A stretch of 58,615 nt of DNA from Fredinandcohnia aciditolerans (GCA_003640645.1 QGHH01000031.1:1-58615), one strand, 5' to 3'; positions 23,369 to 33,256 are shown, counted from the first letter of the stretch. The notes: generated from the letters alone by a model not told the origin. Translations and numbers: made by a program.

Positions 23369-23830
23369 ATGAGACGACGACGAGGCGTGCCGATTCAACT
23401 GATTCTGGTTTCAGTTGGGGCCATACTGATTGTGATCCTGTTTTTCTCAATGTTTCGTTCATCGCCGGAGGAGGATGCGAAGGAGGTTGTCCACTCCTTT
23501 TATAAATTTGAGCAAGATGCGGATTTTGGCAGCTCATGGGAATTGTTCCATCCCCTGATGCAGGAGCGGTTTGAAAAAGCCGACTACATCCAGCAGCGCA
23601 ACCATGTCTTCGTGGGCCACTTCGGGACCGATACCTTCAAATATACGGTAGAGGAAGTTGAACATCTCAAAAGCTGGCAAATGGCCAAAAACACTAAAAC
23701 TTTTCAAAACGTCTATAAAGTGCCCATCACCCAAACATACAAAAGTACATACGGCACCTTCACCCTCCACCAAGATGTCTTCGTCGTAAACGAAAACGGC
23801 AACTGGACGATTTTGTGGTCGTATCATTAG
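23369..23830 (+). CDS. Membrane-anchored protein with NTF2-like extracytoplasmic domain
   Basis: 153 aa. Basic start MRRRRGVP, one membrane helix (about residues 8-28), then an extracytoplasmic domain. EEDAKEVVHSFYKFEQDADFGSSWELFHP and the C-terminal VNENGNWTILWSYH give an NTF2/DUF4878-like impression (helix then curved sheet ending with Trp). This is fold-level inference only. ATG at 23369 follows AAGGAGG at rather long spacing. The 21-nt-phased array begins 40 nt after the stop and no conventional terminator is visible. Confidence 0.7.
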   Translation: MRRRRGVPIQLILVSVGAILIVILFFSMFRSSPEEDAKEVVHSFYKFEQDADFGSSWELFHPLMQERFEKADYIQQRNHVFVGHFGTDTFKYTVEEVEHLKSWQMAKNTKTFQNVYKVPITQTYKSTYGTFTLHQDVFVVNENGNWTILWSYH

Positions 23831-23845
23831 GGGGTAGTGACTGAA

Positions 23846-24546
23846 CCGGAAGGCGGACTATCTAATACAGTTTTGGGGTTTCGGACAATTATGTGAATAT
23901 ATCGGACAGAGTTTCCGGGATATCGGACATTGCCCGAATTTTATCGGACACAAACCACAGTTTATCGGACAAACCCTAGGTATACTCAGATTTAAAAGCC
24001 TTCCGGTCCATCCGGAAGGCAGACTATCTAATACAGTTTTTGGGTTATCAGACAAAAATGTGTATATATCGGACAGAGTTTCCCAGATATCGGACATTGC
24101 ACGAATTTTATCGGACATAACTCTAATTATATCGGACACAAACCACAATTTATCGGACAAACCCTTAGTACACTCAGGTTTAAAAGCCTTCCGGTCCATC
24201 CGGAAGGCAGACTATCTAATACAGTTTTTGGGTTATCGGACAAATGTGTGTATATATCGGACAGAGTTTCCCAGATATCGGACATTGCCCGAATTTTATC
24301 GGACATAACTCTAATTATATCGGACATAACTCTACTTATATCGGACACAAACCGCAATTTATCGGACAAACCCTAGGTACACTCAGATTTAAAAGCCTTC
24401 CGGTCCATCCGGAAGGCAGACTATTTAATACAGTTTTTGTTTGGGTTATCGGACAAATATGTGAATATATCGGACAGAGTTTCCCAGATATCGGACAGTA
24501 CACGAATTTTATCGGACACAAACCACAATTTATCGGACAAACCAAC
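23846..24546. repeat. Higher-order array of 21-nt-phased TATCGGACA repeats
   Basis: Four large units, three of which begin with the perfect 9-bp hairpin GCCTTCCGG-TCCAT-CCGGAAGGC (23998-24020, 24186-24208, 24395-24417); the first keeps only the right half. Within units, TCGGAC occurs at 23881, 23902, 23923, 23944, 23964; at 24048 (as TCAGAC), 24069, 24090, 24111, 24132, 24153; at 24236, 24257, 24278, 24299, 24320, 24341, 24362; and continues in the fourth unit to about 24535. The step is 21 nt throughout, once 20. Unit 3 is 209 nt against 188 nt for unit 2, exactly one extra 21-mer. Open frames on both strands here are by-products of the 7-codon period. Confidence 0.95.
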
Positions 24547-24674
24547 CCCCTGCCCAAGTTCATCAGCCATCTTACATACCAAAAAAAATCCAATCCCCTC
24601 AATTTGTCCGAACGTCTAAACCACACCAACCTCCGAATAGACTAATAGAAACCATTCAGAAATGGGGTGACAGC

Positions 24675-25343
24675 ATGTTTTCAGCTGATGGAATGCAGAC
24701 GTTTGAGTTGTTTTCCGGTACTCATCTCGTGACGCTTTTCATTTTCATGGTCCTTACCTTCCTACTAATCTCCCTCAGAGAGAAGCTCGGACCTTATCAG
24801 TCTAGTGAAGTGTCACACCAAATTTGGCTAGTCGCGACCAATCAATGGGAAATTGGCTCCCTTCCGTTACACCTTTGTTCAATTAGCACTTTTATTTGTA
24901 TCTTCCTATTCTTAAAGCCTAGTAAAAAAGCATTTTACCTCGTGTTCTTTACAGGATTGCTCCCACCGATTCTAAGCATGGTGACTCCCGAACTATTCCA
25001 TGATTTCCCGCATTATCGCTTCCTAAAGTACTTCCTTCATCACGCCACAATTGCTTGGTCCGTGCTTTATTTCATTTTTTGTGAGGGCTATCGTGTACCG
25101 CGAAAAGCTGTCTTGACCGCATTCTTACTCCTTAACCTAATCGCTGTTCCAATCTTTTTTATCAATCTCCTTCTCGACACAAATTTTTTCTATCTCGCAA
25201 ACCCGACCGAATCCACAACAATCCTGTCCTACTTCGGCTCCGGCATTACGTATTATCTAACCCTTGAAGTCGCTGGTATTATCGTATTTCTCATCACCTA
25301 CCTCCCGATGGCGATTTGGATGAAAAAAGAAAAGGGCCATTAA
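24675..25343 (+). CDS. YwaF-like integral membrane protein (TIGR02206 type)
   Basis: 222-aa polytopic membrane protein with about seven helices. It begins MFSADGMQTFELFSGTHLVT and includes NQWEIGSLPLHLCSISTFI and FPHYRFLKYFLHHATIAWS, with conserved His residues typical of the YwaF/TIGR02206 group. ATG at 24675 follows GGGGTG. The function of the family is not established. It lies between the 21-nt array and a strong terminator, so it is likely monocistronic. Confidence 0.82.
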   Translation: MFSADGMQTFELFSGTHLVTLFIFMVLTFLLISLREKLGPYQSSEVSHQIWLVATNQWEIGSLPLHLCSISTFICIFLFLKPSKKAFYLVFFTGLLPPILSMVTPELFHDFPHYRFLKYFLHHATIAWSVLYFIFCEGYRVPRKAVLTAFLLLNLIAVPIFFINLLLDTNFFYLANPTESTTILSYFGSGITYYLTLEVAGIIVFLITYLPMAIWMKKEKGH

Positions 25344-25367
25344 GTCGTTTGACTTAATGGCTTTTGG
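25336..25367 (+). terminator. Terminator of the YwaF-like gene
   Basis: GCCATTAAGTC-GTTT-GACTTAATGGC followed by TTTT; it includes the stop codon. Confidence 0.9.
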
Positions 25368-25393
25368 GACGAGGGACCTGTCCCCGCGACCCA
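25365..25393. repeat. GGGACA palindrome
   Basis: Single copy (centre GGGACCTGTCCC) at the end of the terminator, in the convergent gap before the response regulator. Confidence 0.8.
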
Positions 25394-25451
25394 ACCGCGG
25401 AGACTCGCGGACTCAAACACAGAACCACGACGTCACCCGCACACTTCCACC

Positions 25452-26102
25452 TCAAATCCCAGAGTTTTGCATGGGAACTAGTTTGTTTTGTACAGCGTAG
25501 ATAACAACTTGTGAACGGCTTTTGACGTCGAATTTTTTGAATATCTTGCTTACGTGAATTTTTACCGTTTTGTCACTGATGAAGAGCCGATCCGCGATTT
25601 CCTTGTTGCTCATCCCTTCCACCAAGCATTGGAGAACTTCCATTTCCCGCTCCGTTAGTACGTTTTCCTTTGGCTGCTCCTGCTGTTGTTGATGGAAATT
25701 GAGGAGCTTTTTCGTCATCGATGGATGAATCACAGACTCGCCTCGTGCGACTGTACGAATCGCTTCGACAACCTGCTCTGATGGTGCATCTTTTAGCAAA
25801 TACCCGTCAGCCCCCTCGCGAATCGCCGCCATGAAATACTCGTCATGTTTGTGCATGGTCAGTACCAGTACCTTGATCGAAGGATACTTTTTCTTCAGGA
25901 TGCCTGTCACTTCAACTCCATTTTTCTCAGGCATATTGATATCCATTAAGATCACATCTGGTTCGCACATTGGTACATTCTTTAGGGCGTCATCACCTGA
26001 AACCGCCTCACCGACAACGCGAATGTCGTCCTCGAGCTCTAATATATTTCTAAGTCCGTCACGTAACACAGCATGATCATCCACCAGCATAAGCTTGATC
26101 AA
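25452..26102 (-). CDS. NarL/LuxR-family response regulator
   Basis: 216-aa two-domain DNA-binding response regulator. The receiver domain has the acidic pair LVDDH (Asp 8/9), the phosphoacceptor Asp 54 in [13 protein letters not shown] and the conserved Lys in LLKDAPS. A LuxR-type HTH lies at about 150-210 ([22 protein letters not shown]). TTG at 26102 is 8 nt after AAGGAGG, better than the TTG at 26120, which lies within it. It overlaps the kinase gene by 26 nt, so translation is coupled. Targets not identifiable here. Confidence 0.93.
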   Translation of the reverse strand: MIKLMLVDDHAVLRDGLRNILELEDDIRVVGEAVSGDDALKNVPMCEPDVILMDINMPEKNGVEVTGILKKKYPSIKVLVLTMHKHDEYFMAAIREGADGYLLKDAPSEQVVEAIRTVARGESVIHPSMTKKLLNFHQQQQEQPKENVLTEREMEVLQCLVEGMSNKEIADRLFISDKTVKIHVSKIFKKFDVKSRSQVVIYAVQNKLVPMQNSGI

Positions 26103-27933
26103 TAGTACTACCTCCTTCAAGTCCCATCTTTGGAACAGTTAATGTGATATCAGTACCTTCGCCCTCTTTTGAATCAATTTGGAGGGTTGCATTAATTTTT
26201 TCCGCGGCGTCATTCATATTTAAAATTCCAAAATGAGGGTTGTTTTGCGCTTTGACCATCGCCTGAAACAGTGAAAACCCTACGCCATTGTCCTTAATTT
26301 TTAATACAATATGCTCCTTTTGATAGCTTAACAGAATTTCAATTTCTGTTGCCTTTGCATGCTTGATTGTGTTTTGCAAGCTCTCTTGAAAAATATCAAA
26401 TAATTCCTTTTCGACCATCGAACTGAGGGGAACTTCTTGACCTCTTATATCAAATGAAAACCTGATATTGTATTCACTTTTTACCATTTCAATACGCTTT
26501 TCAATCGCGGTTGACAACCCAACCCGTTCGGTTGGATATGGTCGCAACTCGTAAATAGATTCACGAACTTCTCGTAAACTAAGTCTTAATTTATCCATAC
26601 TTTCTAGTATGAGTTTTCTCGTTTCTTCCGGATTTCGATTGAATTTTCGTTCGGCTGTTTCTAGTTTCATGACCGCACCTGCAAGAGTCTGCGCAACCCC
26701 ATCATGAATCCCCCGTGCAATCCGGTTTCTCTCCTCGAGAATTATCCGTTTTTCCTTTTCTTCTATTAAAAATCTTGTCTTTACTGCAACCGCAAGCTGG
26801 TTCGACAGTGTAGCAATCGAGTGGATTTCATCCTCCCCAAAGCTACGTGCACGACTTTTTGCAACTACGAGCATTCCAATGGTTTCATCCTCGACAACCA
26901 TTGGTGAATACACAAAAGCCTTCATATCTTTTTTAAAGAACTCATCAATGGGCCCTAGCTTTCTTACCCTGTCCTGATAGACAATGGGTTGCTTTTTTCC
27001 ATCAAAACGGGCCAACGCTTCACCTGTTAAGGCATCCTTTGGAGTGACCCTTCCATCATAATACAAAATCTTCCATACATCATTTTCTTTCACCCAGAGC
27101 ATAAGAGCTTGCACATCTACGATTTGAGAAAATGTATTTTTAAATGTCTCAATCCACTCGGTTGAATGAATTTTCTTATTCACGCCTGTTGTAATTGCAA
27201 ACAGCGCATTTAAGCGTTTCTTTTCATTTTCAAGTGTGGAGATGACCGAATACAGCAGTGATACGGCCACCAATGGCGAGAAAAAGAAGAATAGGGAGAA
27301 CGCATCAACAGTTCGACCATCAAGGAACGCCATAACAATCCCATATAGCAAGGAAATGAATGCACTCCCCAACTCTGTTAAAGTCTTTGCTTTAAACATA
27401 TAAAATGGATAAGGTTGTGGACGAATCAGCAAGACAAAATCAACAATTAGATTATTTATCATAAAAAAAAGTGTAACAAAAAGACCATATGTAAGGATTG
27501 CTGTCAAAAATTCACTGTTCGTTGCAAGAATCTGGGTGATTGTTGTTTGTTTTATGATGTAGTTTGCAAGAAATACACTGACTGCCAGCTGAGCTGGGTT
27601 AAACAAGACAATTCTCAGCGGCCGTTCCCGAAGGATATTAATAATTAATACGATTGTTACATAAATGATAATTGGATACGATATTCCAAACAACTCTTGC
27701 ATAACGAAGATAAATGGAAATGTAATCGTCGTGGAGCCTCTCAAGAGCTGAATCGGAAAATACTCGATTAACGCTAAAAATGCTGTAAGTAATAGGAGAA
27801 TCGCAATTTCGTCAGTTGGTTCAATAATAAAAAACGAATACCCTACAACTGTCCAACCAAGTATTGCGATTAAAATCATATAGATCCTTGCATAGTTCTC
27901 CCGCTTATGGGAGGACACCATTGGAAGCTTCAC
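26077..27933 (-). CDS. Membrane histidine kinase (HisKA_3, GAF-like)
   Basis: 618 aa. An N-terminal block of about eight membrane helices (residues 15-235) is followed by a GAF-like domain (about 255-395). A HisKA_3 domain has the phospho-His near residue 408 in [18 protein letters not shown], and an ATPase domain has DNGVGF and the final [12 protein letters not shown] at 27933 is preceded by AAGGGGGGAG. The kinase-regulator pair is a complete NarL-type two-component system; the signal is unknown. The multi-helix sensor plus GAF is larger than in LiaS or DesK types. Confidence 0.93.
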   Translation of the reverse strand: MKLPMVSSHKRENYARIYMILIAILGWTVVGYSFFIIEPTDEIAILLLLTAFLALIEYFPIQLLRGSTTITFPFIFVMQELFGISYPIIIYVTIVLIINILRERPLRIVLFNPAQLAVSVFLANYIIKQTTITQILATNSEFLTAILTYGLFVTLFFMINNLIVDFVLLIRPQPYPFYMFKAKTLTELGSAFISLLYGIVMAFLDGRTVDAFSLFFFFSPLVAVSLLYSVISTLENEKKRLNALFAITTGVNKKIHSTEWIETFKNTFSQIVDVQALMLWVKENDVWKILYYDGRVTPKDALTGEALARFDGKKQPIVYQDRVRKLGPIDEFFKKDMKAFVYSPMVVEDETIGMLVVAKSRARSFGEDEIHSIATLSNQLAVAVKTRFLIEEKEKRIILEERNRIARGIHDGVAQTLAGAVMKLETAERKFNRNPEETRKLILESMDKLRLSLREVRESIYELRPYPTERVGLSTAIEKRIEMVKSEYNIRFSFDIRGQEVPLSSMVEKELFDIFQESLQNTIKHAKATEIEILLSYQKEHIVLKIKDNGVGFSLFQAMVKAQNNPHFGILNMNDAAEKINATLQIDSKEGEGTDITLTVPKMGLEGGSTIDQAYAGG

Positions 27934-28301
27934 ACTTCTCCCCCCTTATCATAACATTCTGTAAATTTTTGTCTGTTATTATTATAATATATGTACTATG
28001 AAAAAATAACAAATGATACCATTGAAAACGAATACACTAAAACCGCATAAAAACCCAGACTAGTCGAATGGCTTGAAAACCACTGACCAATGCTGGGTAA
28101 CCACAAACAACTGTAATGTTTGTGGAAACAATTATGCCAAAAAAACACACGATTATCTATGACCCAAATTTATTATTTCTATAAGCCAAAAGTAGTATAA
28201 CATGTCCTTTTATGCCCAATAAAAAAACTGCCGCCTCAAAGGTAGACAGTGTTAGACAGGTCCCTTGACCCAAATCTATGTGTTGGCTTACACGATATTG
28301 G
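27934..28301. other. Gene-poor region with stem-loops
   Basis: No gene supported. A perfect 9-bp hairpin CCACAAACA-ACTGTAA-TGTTTGTGG lies at 28101-28125, nested near a CCCAG/CTGGG pairing (28050-28097). A partial GGGACA palindrome (GACAGGTCCCTTGACCCA) lies at 28255-28272. Confidence 0.5.
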
Positions 28302-28463
28302 CTATGCTGTAGGTGAGCCTTTAATATCGTTAGCTATGTCTTTTATAAATTTCTTCATATCTATATCTGTACTTCTTTCGCCTTTCATATAAGCACGAAT
28401 TAACGCTCTTCTAACCTGGTTCTGATCAATCGAAATATCCTTACCCGAAGATTTAGGATCCAA
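28302..28463 (-). CDS. Small protein of unknown function (53 aa)
   Basis: Starts (TTG)DPKSSGKDISIDQNQVRRA and ends KDIANDIKGSPTA. It is hydrophilic, helical and charged. TTG at 28463 lies 8 nt after TAGGAG, the only initiation signal in the frame. The hairpin chain at 28503-28631 lies 40 nt upstream of it. No family recognised; moderate support from ribosome site, codon usage and composition. Confidence 0.5.
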   Translation of the reverse strand: MDPKSSGKDISIDQNQVRRALIRAYMKGERSTDIDMKKFIKDIANDIKGSPTA

Positions 28464-28502
28464 ATTATGTTCACTCCTAGCTGGAAAAATACATAGGTTT
28501 CA

Positions 28503-28632
28503 AACTCTGCTATGGTGAAGGATGGAGACACCTCCACGCAGCAGAGTTCGATAAGTGCCTGAGTGGCCAGGACACTATGGGAGAAAATGATTTCTTGGGG
28601 AGTTTGGATGGAGAAACCAGCTCCGCCAAGTA
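28503..28632. other. Chain of three stable hairpins
   Basis: AACTCTGCT/AGCAGAGTT (28503-28548) encloses GGAG-ACAC-CTCC. GTGCCTG/CAGGACAC follows (28555-28575). CTTGGGGAGTTTGG/CCAGCTCCGCCAAG comes last (about 28593-28631). The block is more GC-rich than its surroundings. The plus-strand frame from about 28487 to 28629 is open but lacks a start codon. It could be a leader of the minus 53-aa gene, part of the plus ywqB leader, an independent RNA or a gene remnant. Confidence 0.55.
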
Positions 28633-28808
28633 ATTACTATACATGTACGCTGAAGACTTCTTTTTTGCGACTGTCTATTGAAAAAACTTTCTAAATTTAG
28701 GTAATACGCAAACACTTTCGAAGGCCAAAATGCCAATTCATTCTATTTTGCGGTATAATAAAAAGATATGATTTCATCAATCTATGCAACATAGGGAGTG
28801 AGACTAGC

Positions 28809-30407
28809 TTGCTTCAAAAAGATATTCCAAAGGATGCGGTCATGCATTTTTCCGAAAAGCTTCGGGGCATGATTACATTCGACAATGAAGTTGACCGGAC
28901 ATTAATCAAAAAAGGACTAAACCTCTTCCGTCAGGGGAGTGTTTATAATGTAAAATACAACGGGCAGAAGTTGGAAGGACGCGTTCAGGATGTCACACCT
29001 GTTGATGTTACACTGGATCTCGACTCTCTCGAAACGAGCAGCTGTTCGTGCCCAACTACTGCTTTCTGTCGTCACCAGATGGCTTTGTTTTTCTATATGT
29101 ATGCGAGTGTTGACCGAGTCGGGTCTTTGCTTGAGCAGTGGAAAGAAGGCAGTAAACCGAAACCTACCCTTGAATCCATTCCTGTAAAAAAAGGAAGCAT
29201 CCTAGAGCGTGTGGAATACAAGGAAAATTCACTCGAAAGCTGGCTTGCCCTTTTTGACAAGGAATACGCACGGTTTGAATCAGGACACCCTGAAAAAACG
29301 ATATACTTTTTCGCAACGCTGTACCATTCTTTTTTTCAAACATTAAAAAGAAAAGCCCCTTATTCTGAGGAGTACAAGCGCTTATTTCATATTCATGCAG
29401 CCCTTTTTTGCATTCGTAAAACAGTCGAGCTACTTGAGCAAATGGAAGTGCGAAACTATCAGGTGGACACATATATCAAGCCTTATTTTCATAATTTCAC
29501 AGACATCGTACTTGATCATTCATTAGAAATGAAGAAGGTGTCTCTGCCATTTTCCTTTGACACTCTCCTTGAGGAAAGCATCCAACCAGTTCGTGAGACA
29601 TTGCTTTGTCAGTCGATGTTTCAATATGAGCGCATGCAAATGTACCGTTTGCTATGGGCGACCTTTTTTAATCGAAAAAAATGGATTGAAATCGAACAGA
29701 GCGCTCTAGACACGGATCATCCAGTACACCAGATTGCTTTTGCCCATCTTCGTTTTTTACTAAAGGATGATACGAGTGCAATCGAATCAATGAAAAAGCT
29801 TGGGCACGATGCGACGCCTTATAGTTTCTGGTGGATTTCCTATCTATCTGAATCAAAAAGTTGGGACCGTGTTCGTCCTTGGATTGACCATGCATTAGAG
29901 GGCATTCGGACGTTTATTTTTGGCATCCAAAGCTATGAAGGCCGCCGTCATATGACAAGATTGTTTTTACAAAACATAATGCCGTACGCCGAGGAACAAG
30001 ATGATACGGTTTATATGGATGCCGTAAAAAAGCTCCTCCCGTACAGTTATGTCGAGTACAATGACTATTTGCTTGAGACTGAACAATTCCGGAAATGGGT
30101 CGAACTGCAAATCATGCTCGGCTATGATATCGATGAAATAGACCGTTATATTTTAAAAGAAATTGAAAGCCACGATCGGAGTGCATTGTTCCCTCTTTAT
30201 CACCAGGCCGTCGCAAAGGCGATTGAGGGCAAAAATCGGCCAAGCTATAAAAAAGCCGTCAAATATTTGCGCAAGATTCGAGCTCATTATAAAAAATGTA
30301 AACAAGAAGACGTCTGGGAGGACTATATTACAAAGCTTGCCACAATGAACAAGCGATTACGTGCCTTCCAGCAGGAACTGCTTCGGGCATCTATGATTTC
30401 GGAGTAA
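28809..30407 (+). CDS. ywqB: SWIM zinc-finger protein (YwqB-like)
   Basis: 532 aa. The SWIM motif near residues 78-90 reads SCSCPTTAFCRHQ (CxC...CxH), a zinc-binding nucleic-acid or protein interaction module. The rest is helical and rich in aromatic residues, without another recognised domain. TTG at 28809 follows GGGAGTGAG. The SNF2-type ATPase gene starts 10 nt after its stop, the same pairing as ywqB-ywqA in B. subtilis, so they probably act together. Its cellular role is not established. Confidence 0.87.
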   Translation: MLQKDIPKDAVMHFSEKLRGMITFDNEVDRTLIKKGLNLFRQGSVYNVKYNGQKLEGRVQDVTPVDVTLDLDSLETSSCSCPTTAFCRHQMALFFYMYASVDRVGSLLEQWKEGSKPKPTLESIPVKKGSILERVEYKENSLESWLALFDKEYARFESGHPEKTIYFFATLYHSFFQTLKRKAPYSEEYKRLFHIHAALFCIRKTVELLEQMEVRNYQVDTYIKPYFHNFTDIVLDHSLEMKKVSLPFSFDTLLEESIQPVRETLLCQSMFQYERMQMYRLLWATFFNRKKWIEIEQSALDTDHPVHQIAFAHLRFLLKDDTSAIESMKKLGHDATPYSFWWISYLSESKSWDRVRPWIDHALEGIRTFIFGIQSYEGRRHMTRLFLQNIMPYAEEQDDTVYMDAVKKLLPYSYVEYNDYLLETEQFRKWVELQIMLGYDIDEIDRYILKEIESHDRSALFPLYHQAVAKAIEGKNRPSYKKAVKYLRKIRAHYKKCKQEDVWEDYITKLATMNKRLRAFQQELLRASMISE

Positions 30408-30416
30408 AGGGGTGAG

Positions 30417-33173
30417 ATGATGGTAATTGGAGAAACATTTGTAATCCATGCAGAATGGGTTGCGGACAAAGGTTTTTATATTTGGTGCACCACAGAAGAA
30501 GGCAACGAGCTTACGATTAACAAGTGGAAGCGAAATCTCTTTGCATGGCATGAGGCCTCCTTTTACGGTACCTTCCTCGAAGAGAACAACTTTCAACATC
30601 ATGATGCCGTCCTACTTTCACCCTGGCAGGCATTTACCTTTTTTGGAGAATTACCGGTTAATTCCCTGATCGAAGTAGAGCTTAGCGAGAATGCCGAACA
30701 TTTTCACACAATCTCAAGAAGCTTGCTGCCACTTATTAAGGAAGGCGATTTTATGCCCGACTTTGATTATTGGCGCAAGTCAGAGCGCTTTGGCTGGAAG
30801 CCGATTGGCACTGAGGTAACTGGATTTGCAGCTGAGTGGTTTTCTGAAGCCATCACCAATTGGGTTCAAGCCGATTCCACGCTTTCTGACGCTTGGGAGG
30901 AAATTGCCTCAACCTTCCCGCTTGTAAAAAGTACTGCGGGAGCTGAGTTTGTCGTTGATGAAAACAACTGGCTCGAACGGATTGGCTGGAAAGAAGATCT
31001 TACTCCTTTCGATGTCATGCTCCAAATTGAGGAACCGGAAATGGACAATGGCTCGTGGAAGTTACAAACTGTGCTTCGCAGCAAAAAAAAGCCCTATAAA
31101 ACACATATGGTTCTACCAAAGGAATGGGCGCCTTTTGAGGAAAAAATCACAAATGACCAGGAGATGTGGTGCAAACTTGTTCCATGGCTTCGCGATGAGG
31201 AAGGAATCGTTCACCAGTTAACAGAGCGTCAGGCCTGGGACTTTTTAACGGAAGCAAGCTCAAGGCTTATCGATGCTGGAGTCGGAATACTATTACCAGC
31301 TTGGTGGCAAGCGATCAAGGACGCCCAGCTTGCGATTAAAGCAAAGGTAAAAACAAATTCAGGTGGCGGGCGCCAATCATTCGTTGGGTTGCAGTCCATC
31401 GTCAATTTTGACTGGCGTTTTTCAACAAACGGTGTGGAGCTTTCCGAAGAAGAATTCATGTCGCTCGTAAACGAGCAAAGACGATTAATCAATATCCGTG
31501 GTAAATGGATTAAGCTTGATCCTGCATTCATCAAACAGGTGCAATCGATTTTAGAACGTGCAAATAAAGAAGGACTCCATATCCGTGATGTCCTAGAGCA
31601 AGAGCTATTATCTCTTTCTGAAAAAGCTGAACATGAGGAACAGGAAGCGGCATCAGCATTCGCTGGCGTTCAAATTGAACTCAACCGCCATCTGTCGCAT
31701 ATGATTACACAGCTAACGGACATCAAGGAGATTCCACAAGCCGTCATTCCAGAAACCTTCAGGGGTGAGCTTCGTCCTTATCAGCAACAAGGTGTCGACT
31801 GGCTCTTATTTTTACGAAAGTTCGGTTTCGGTGCCTGCCTTGCCGATGACATGGGACTTGGAAAAACAATTCAAATGATCGCCTACTTCTTAGCGGTAAA
31901 AGAAAGTGGTGCTAAGCCTGCGCTGATCATATGCCCAACATCTGTGCTTGGAAACTGGCAAAAGGAACTTGAAAAATTCGGACCCGATTTACGCGTTCAC
32001 CTTCATTATGGGGCGAACCGCTTGAAGGGTGAAGAGTTTACCCAGCAAGTCAATGAGGCTGACATCGTGCTCACCTCATATGGATTGTCCCATCTAGATG
32101 AAGAGGAGATTTCCTCTTACGACTGGGGCACAATTTGCTTGGATGAGGCACAAAACATTAAAAATGCACAAACGAAGCAATCACGTGCGATTCGCAAGCT
32201 AAAAAGCGATCATAATATTGCATTGACAGGAACGCCAATGGAAAACCGATTGACCGAGCTTTGGTCGATTTTTGATTTCATTAACCGTGGCTATTTAGGT
32301 AGCCTTGGTGGGTTCCAAAAACGATTTGTGTCTCCAATAGAAAAGGATCATGACCAAGAAACAATTGCTCAGCTGCAGCGCTTAATCAAGCCATTTTTAC
32401 TAAGACGTACGAAAAATGATGAAGCAGTCGCATTGAATTTACCAGACAAGCTCGAGCAAAAAGAATACTGTCCGTTAACGGTTGAACAGGCATCGATTTA
32501 TGAGCAGCTCGTGAAGGATACGTTGGAGCAAGTCGAACAGCTTGCCGGCATTCAGCGTAAAGGCTTGATTTTAAAAATGCTTGGGCAGTTGAAACAGGTT
32601 TGTGACCATCCGGCACTTTATTTAAAGGAAGCTGCTCCAAAAAATGTAGACGATCGATCTGCAAAAATGGAAAAGCTTCTTGAGTTGGTCGACCACATTC
32701 GTGACCAGAACGAAAGCTGTTTGATTTTCACCCAATATATCCAAATGGGTGAAATGATTCAGGATGTCCTTTCAAAACGTTATAACGAATCAGTAAAGTT
32801 CTTGAACGGAAGTGCTGCAAAAGTACAGCGTGACAAGATGATTGAAGGATTCCAGAACCGGGAATACAATATCTTGATTCTTTCACTGAAGGCTGGTGGA
32901 ACCGGCTTGAATTTAACGGAAGCAAACCATGTGATTCACTATGACCGCTGGTGGAACCCGGCCGTCGAAAACCAAGCCACCGACCGCGCTTATCGCATCG
33001 GCCAAAAACGTTTCGTCCACGTACACAAGCTCATCGCAACCGGCACACTCGAAGAAAAAATTGACGAATTGCTGGAGAAAAAGCAGTCACTCAACGACGA
33101 AATCATCACCAGCGAAAACTGGATCACCGAACTTTCTACAACCGAACTCAAAGAACTGTTAGGCGCGTTCTAG
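30417..33173 (+). CDS. ywqA: SNF2-family DNA-dependent ATPase (YwqA-like)
   Basis: 918 aa. The N-terminal 440 residues form a bacterial SNF2-associated region. The ATPase core has LADDMGLGKTIQ (Walker A), CLDEAQNIKN (DEAQ box) and ALTGTPMENR. The helicase C half has IFTQYIQMG and GGTGLNLTEANHVIHYDRWWNP followed by DRAYRIGQ. All catalytic motifs look intact. ATG at 30417 (or 30420) follows AAAGGGGTGAG. It is predicted to remodel nucleoprotein complexes rather than unwind DNA. It is coupled to the SWIM protein gene upstream. Confidence 0.94.
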   Translation: MMVIGETFVIHAEWVADKGFYIWCTTEEGNELTINKWKRNLFAWHEASFYGTFLEENNFQHHDAVLLSPWQAFTFFGELPVNSLIEVELSENAEHFHTISRSLLPLIKEGDFMPDFDYWRKSERFGWKPIGTEVTGFAAEWFSEAITNWVQADSTLSDAWEEIASTFPLVKSTAGAEFVVDENNWLERIGWKEDLTPFDVMLQIEEPEMDNGSWKLQTVLRSKKKPYKTHMVLPKEWAPFEEKITNDQEMWCKLVPWLRDEEGIVHQLTERQAWDFLTEASSRLIDAGVGILLPAWWQAIKDAQLAIKAKVKTNSGGGRQSFVGLQSIVNFDWRFSTNGVELSEEEFMSLVNEQRRLINIRGKWIKLDPAFIKQVQSILERANKEGLHIRDVLEQELLSLSEKAEHEEQEAASAFAGVQIELNRHLSHMITQLTDIKEIPQAVIPETFRGELRPYQQQGVDWLLFLRKFGFGACLADDMGLGKTIQMIAYFLAVKESGAKPALIICPTSVLGNWQKELEKFGPDLRVHLHYGANRLKGEEFTQQVNEADIVLTSYGLSHLDEEEISSYDWGTICLDEAQNIKNAQTKQSRAIRKLKSDHNIALTGTPMENRLTELWSIFDFINRGYLGSLGGFQKRFVSPIEKDHDQETIAQLQRLIKPFLLRRTKNDEAVALNLPDKLEQKEYCPLTVEQASIYEQLVKDTLEQVEQLAGIQRKGLILKMLGQLKQVCDHPALYLKEAAPKNVDDRSAKMEKLLELVDHIRDQNESCLIFTQYIQMGEMIQDVLSKRYNESVKFLNGSAAKVQRDKMIEGFQNREYNILILSLKAGGTGLNLTEANHVIHYDRWWNPAVENQATDRAYRIGQKRFVHVHKLIATGTLEEKIDELLEKKQSLNDEIITSENWITELSTTELKELLGAF

Positions 33174-33174
33174 A

Positions 33175-33256
33175 GTGGGTCACAGTAGTTGGTCCCTTCC
33201 CAAGATTGGGCGGTTCACAGGGGCCTCTGGGACACAGGGACAGGTCCCTTGTCCCA
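33175..33256. repeat. GGGACA palindromes (one degenerate, one intact)
   Basis: A degraded copy at 33175-33202 begins at the SNF2 gene stop. An intact copy (centre GGGACAGGTCCC) lies at 33228-33256. Confidence 0.75.

Noticed and set aside
23846-24546. CRISPR array
   Set aside because: The repeated word is only 9 nt, the step is 21 nt, the filler is partly repeated between units and no cas gene is nearby. Not a CRISPR.
24060-24645. Open frames encoding ISD/LSD peptide repeats on both strands
   Set aside because: They arise because the 21-nt period equals seven codons, which keeps frames open. No ribosome site or independent support.
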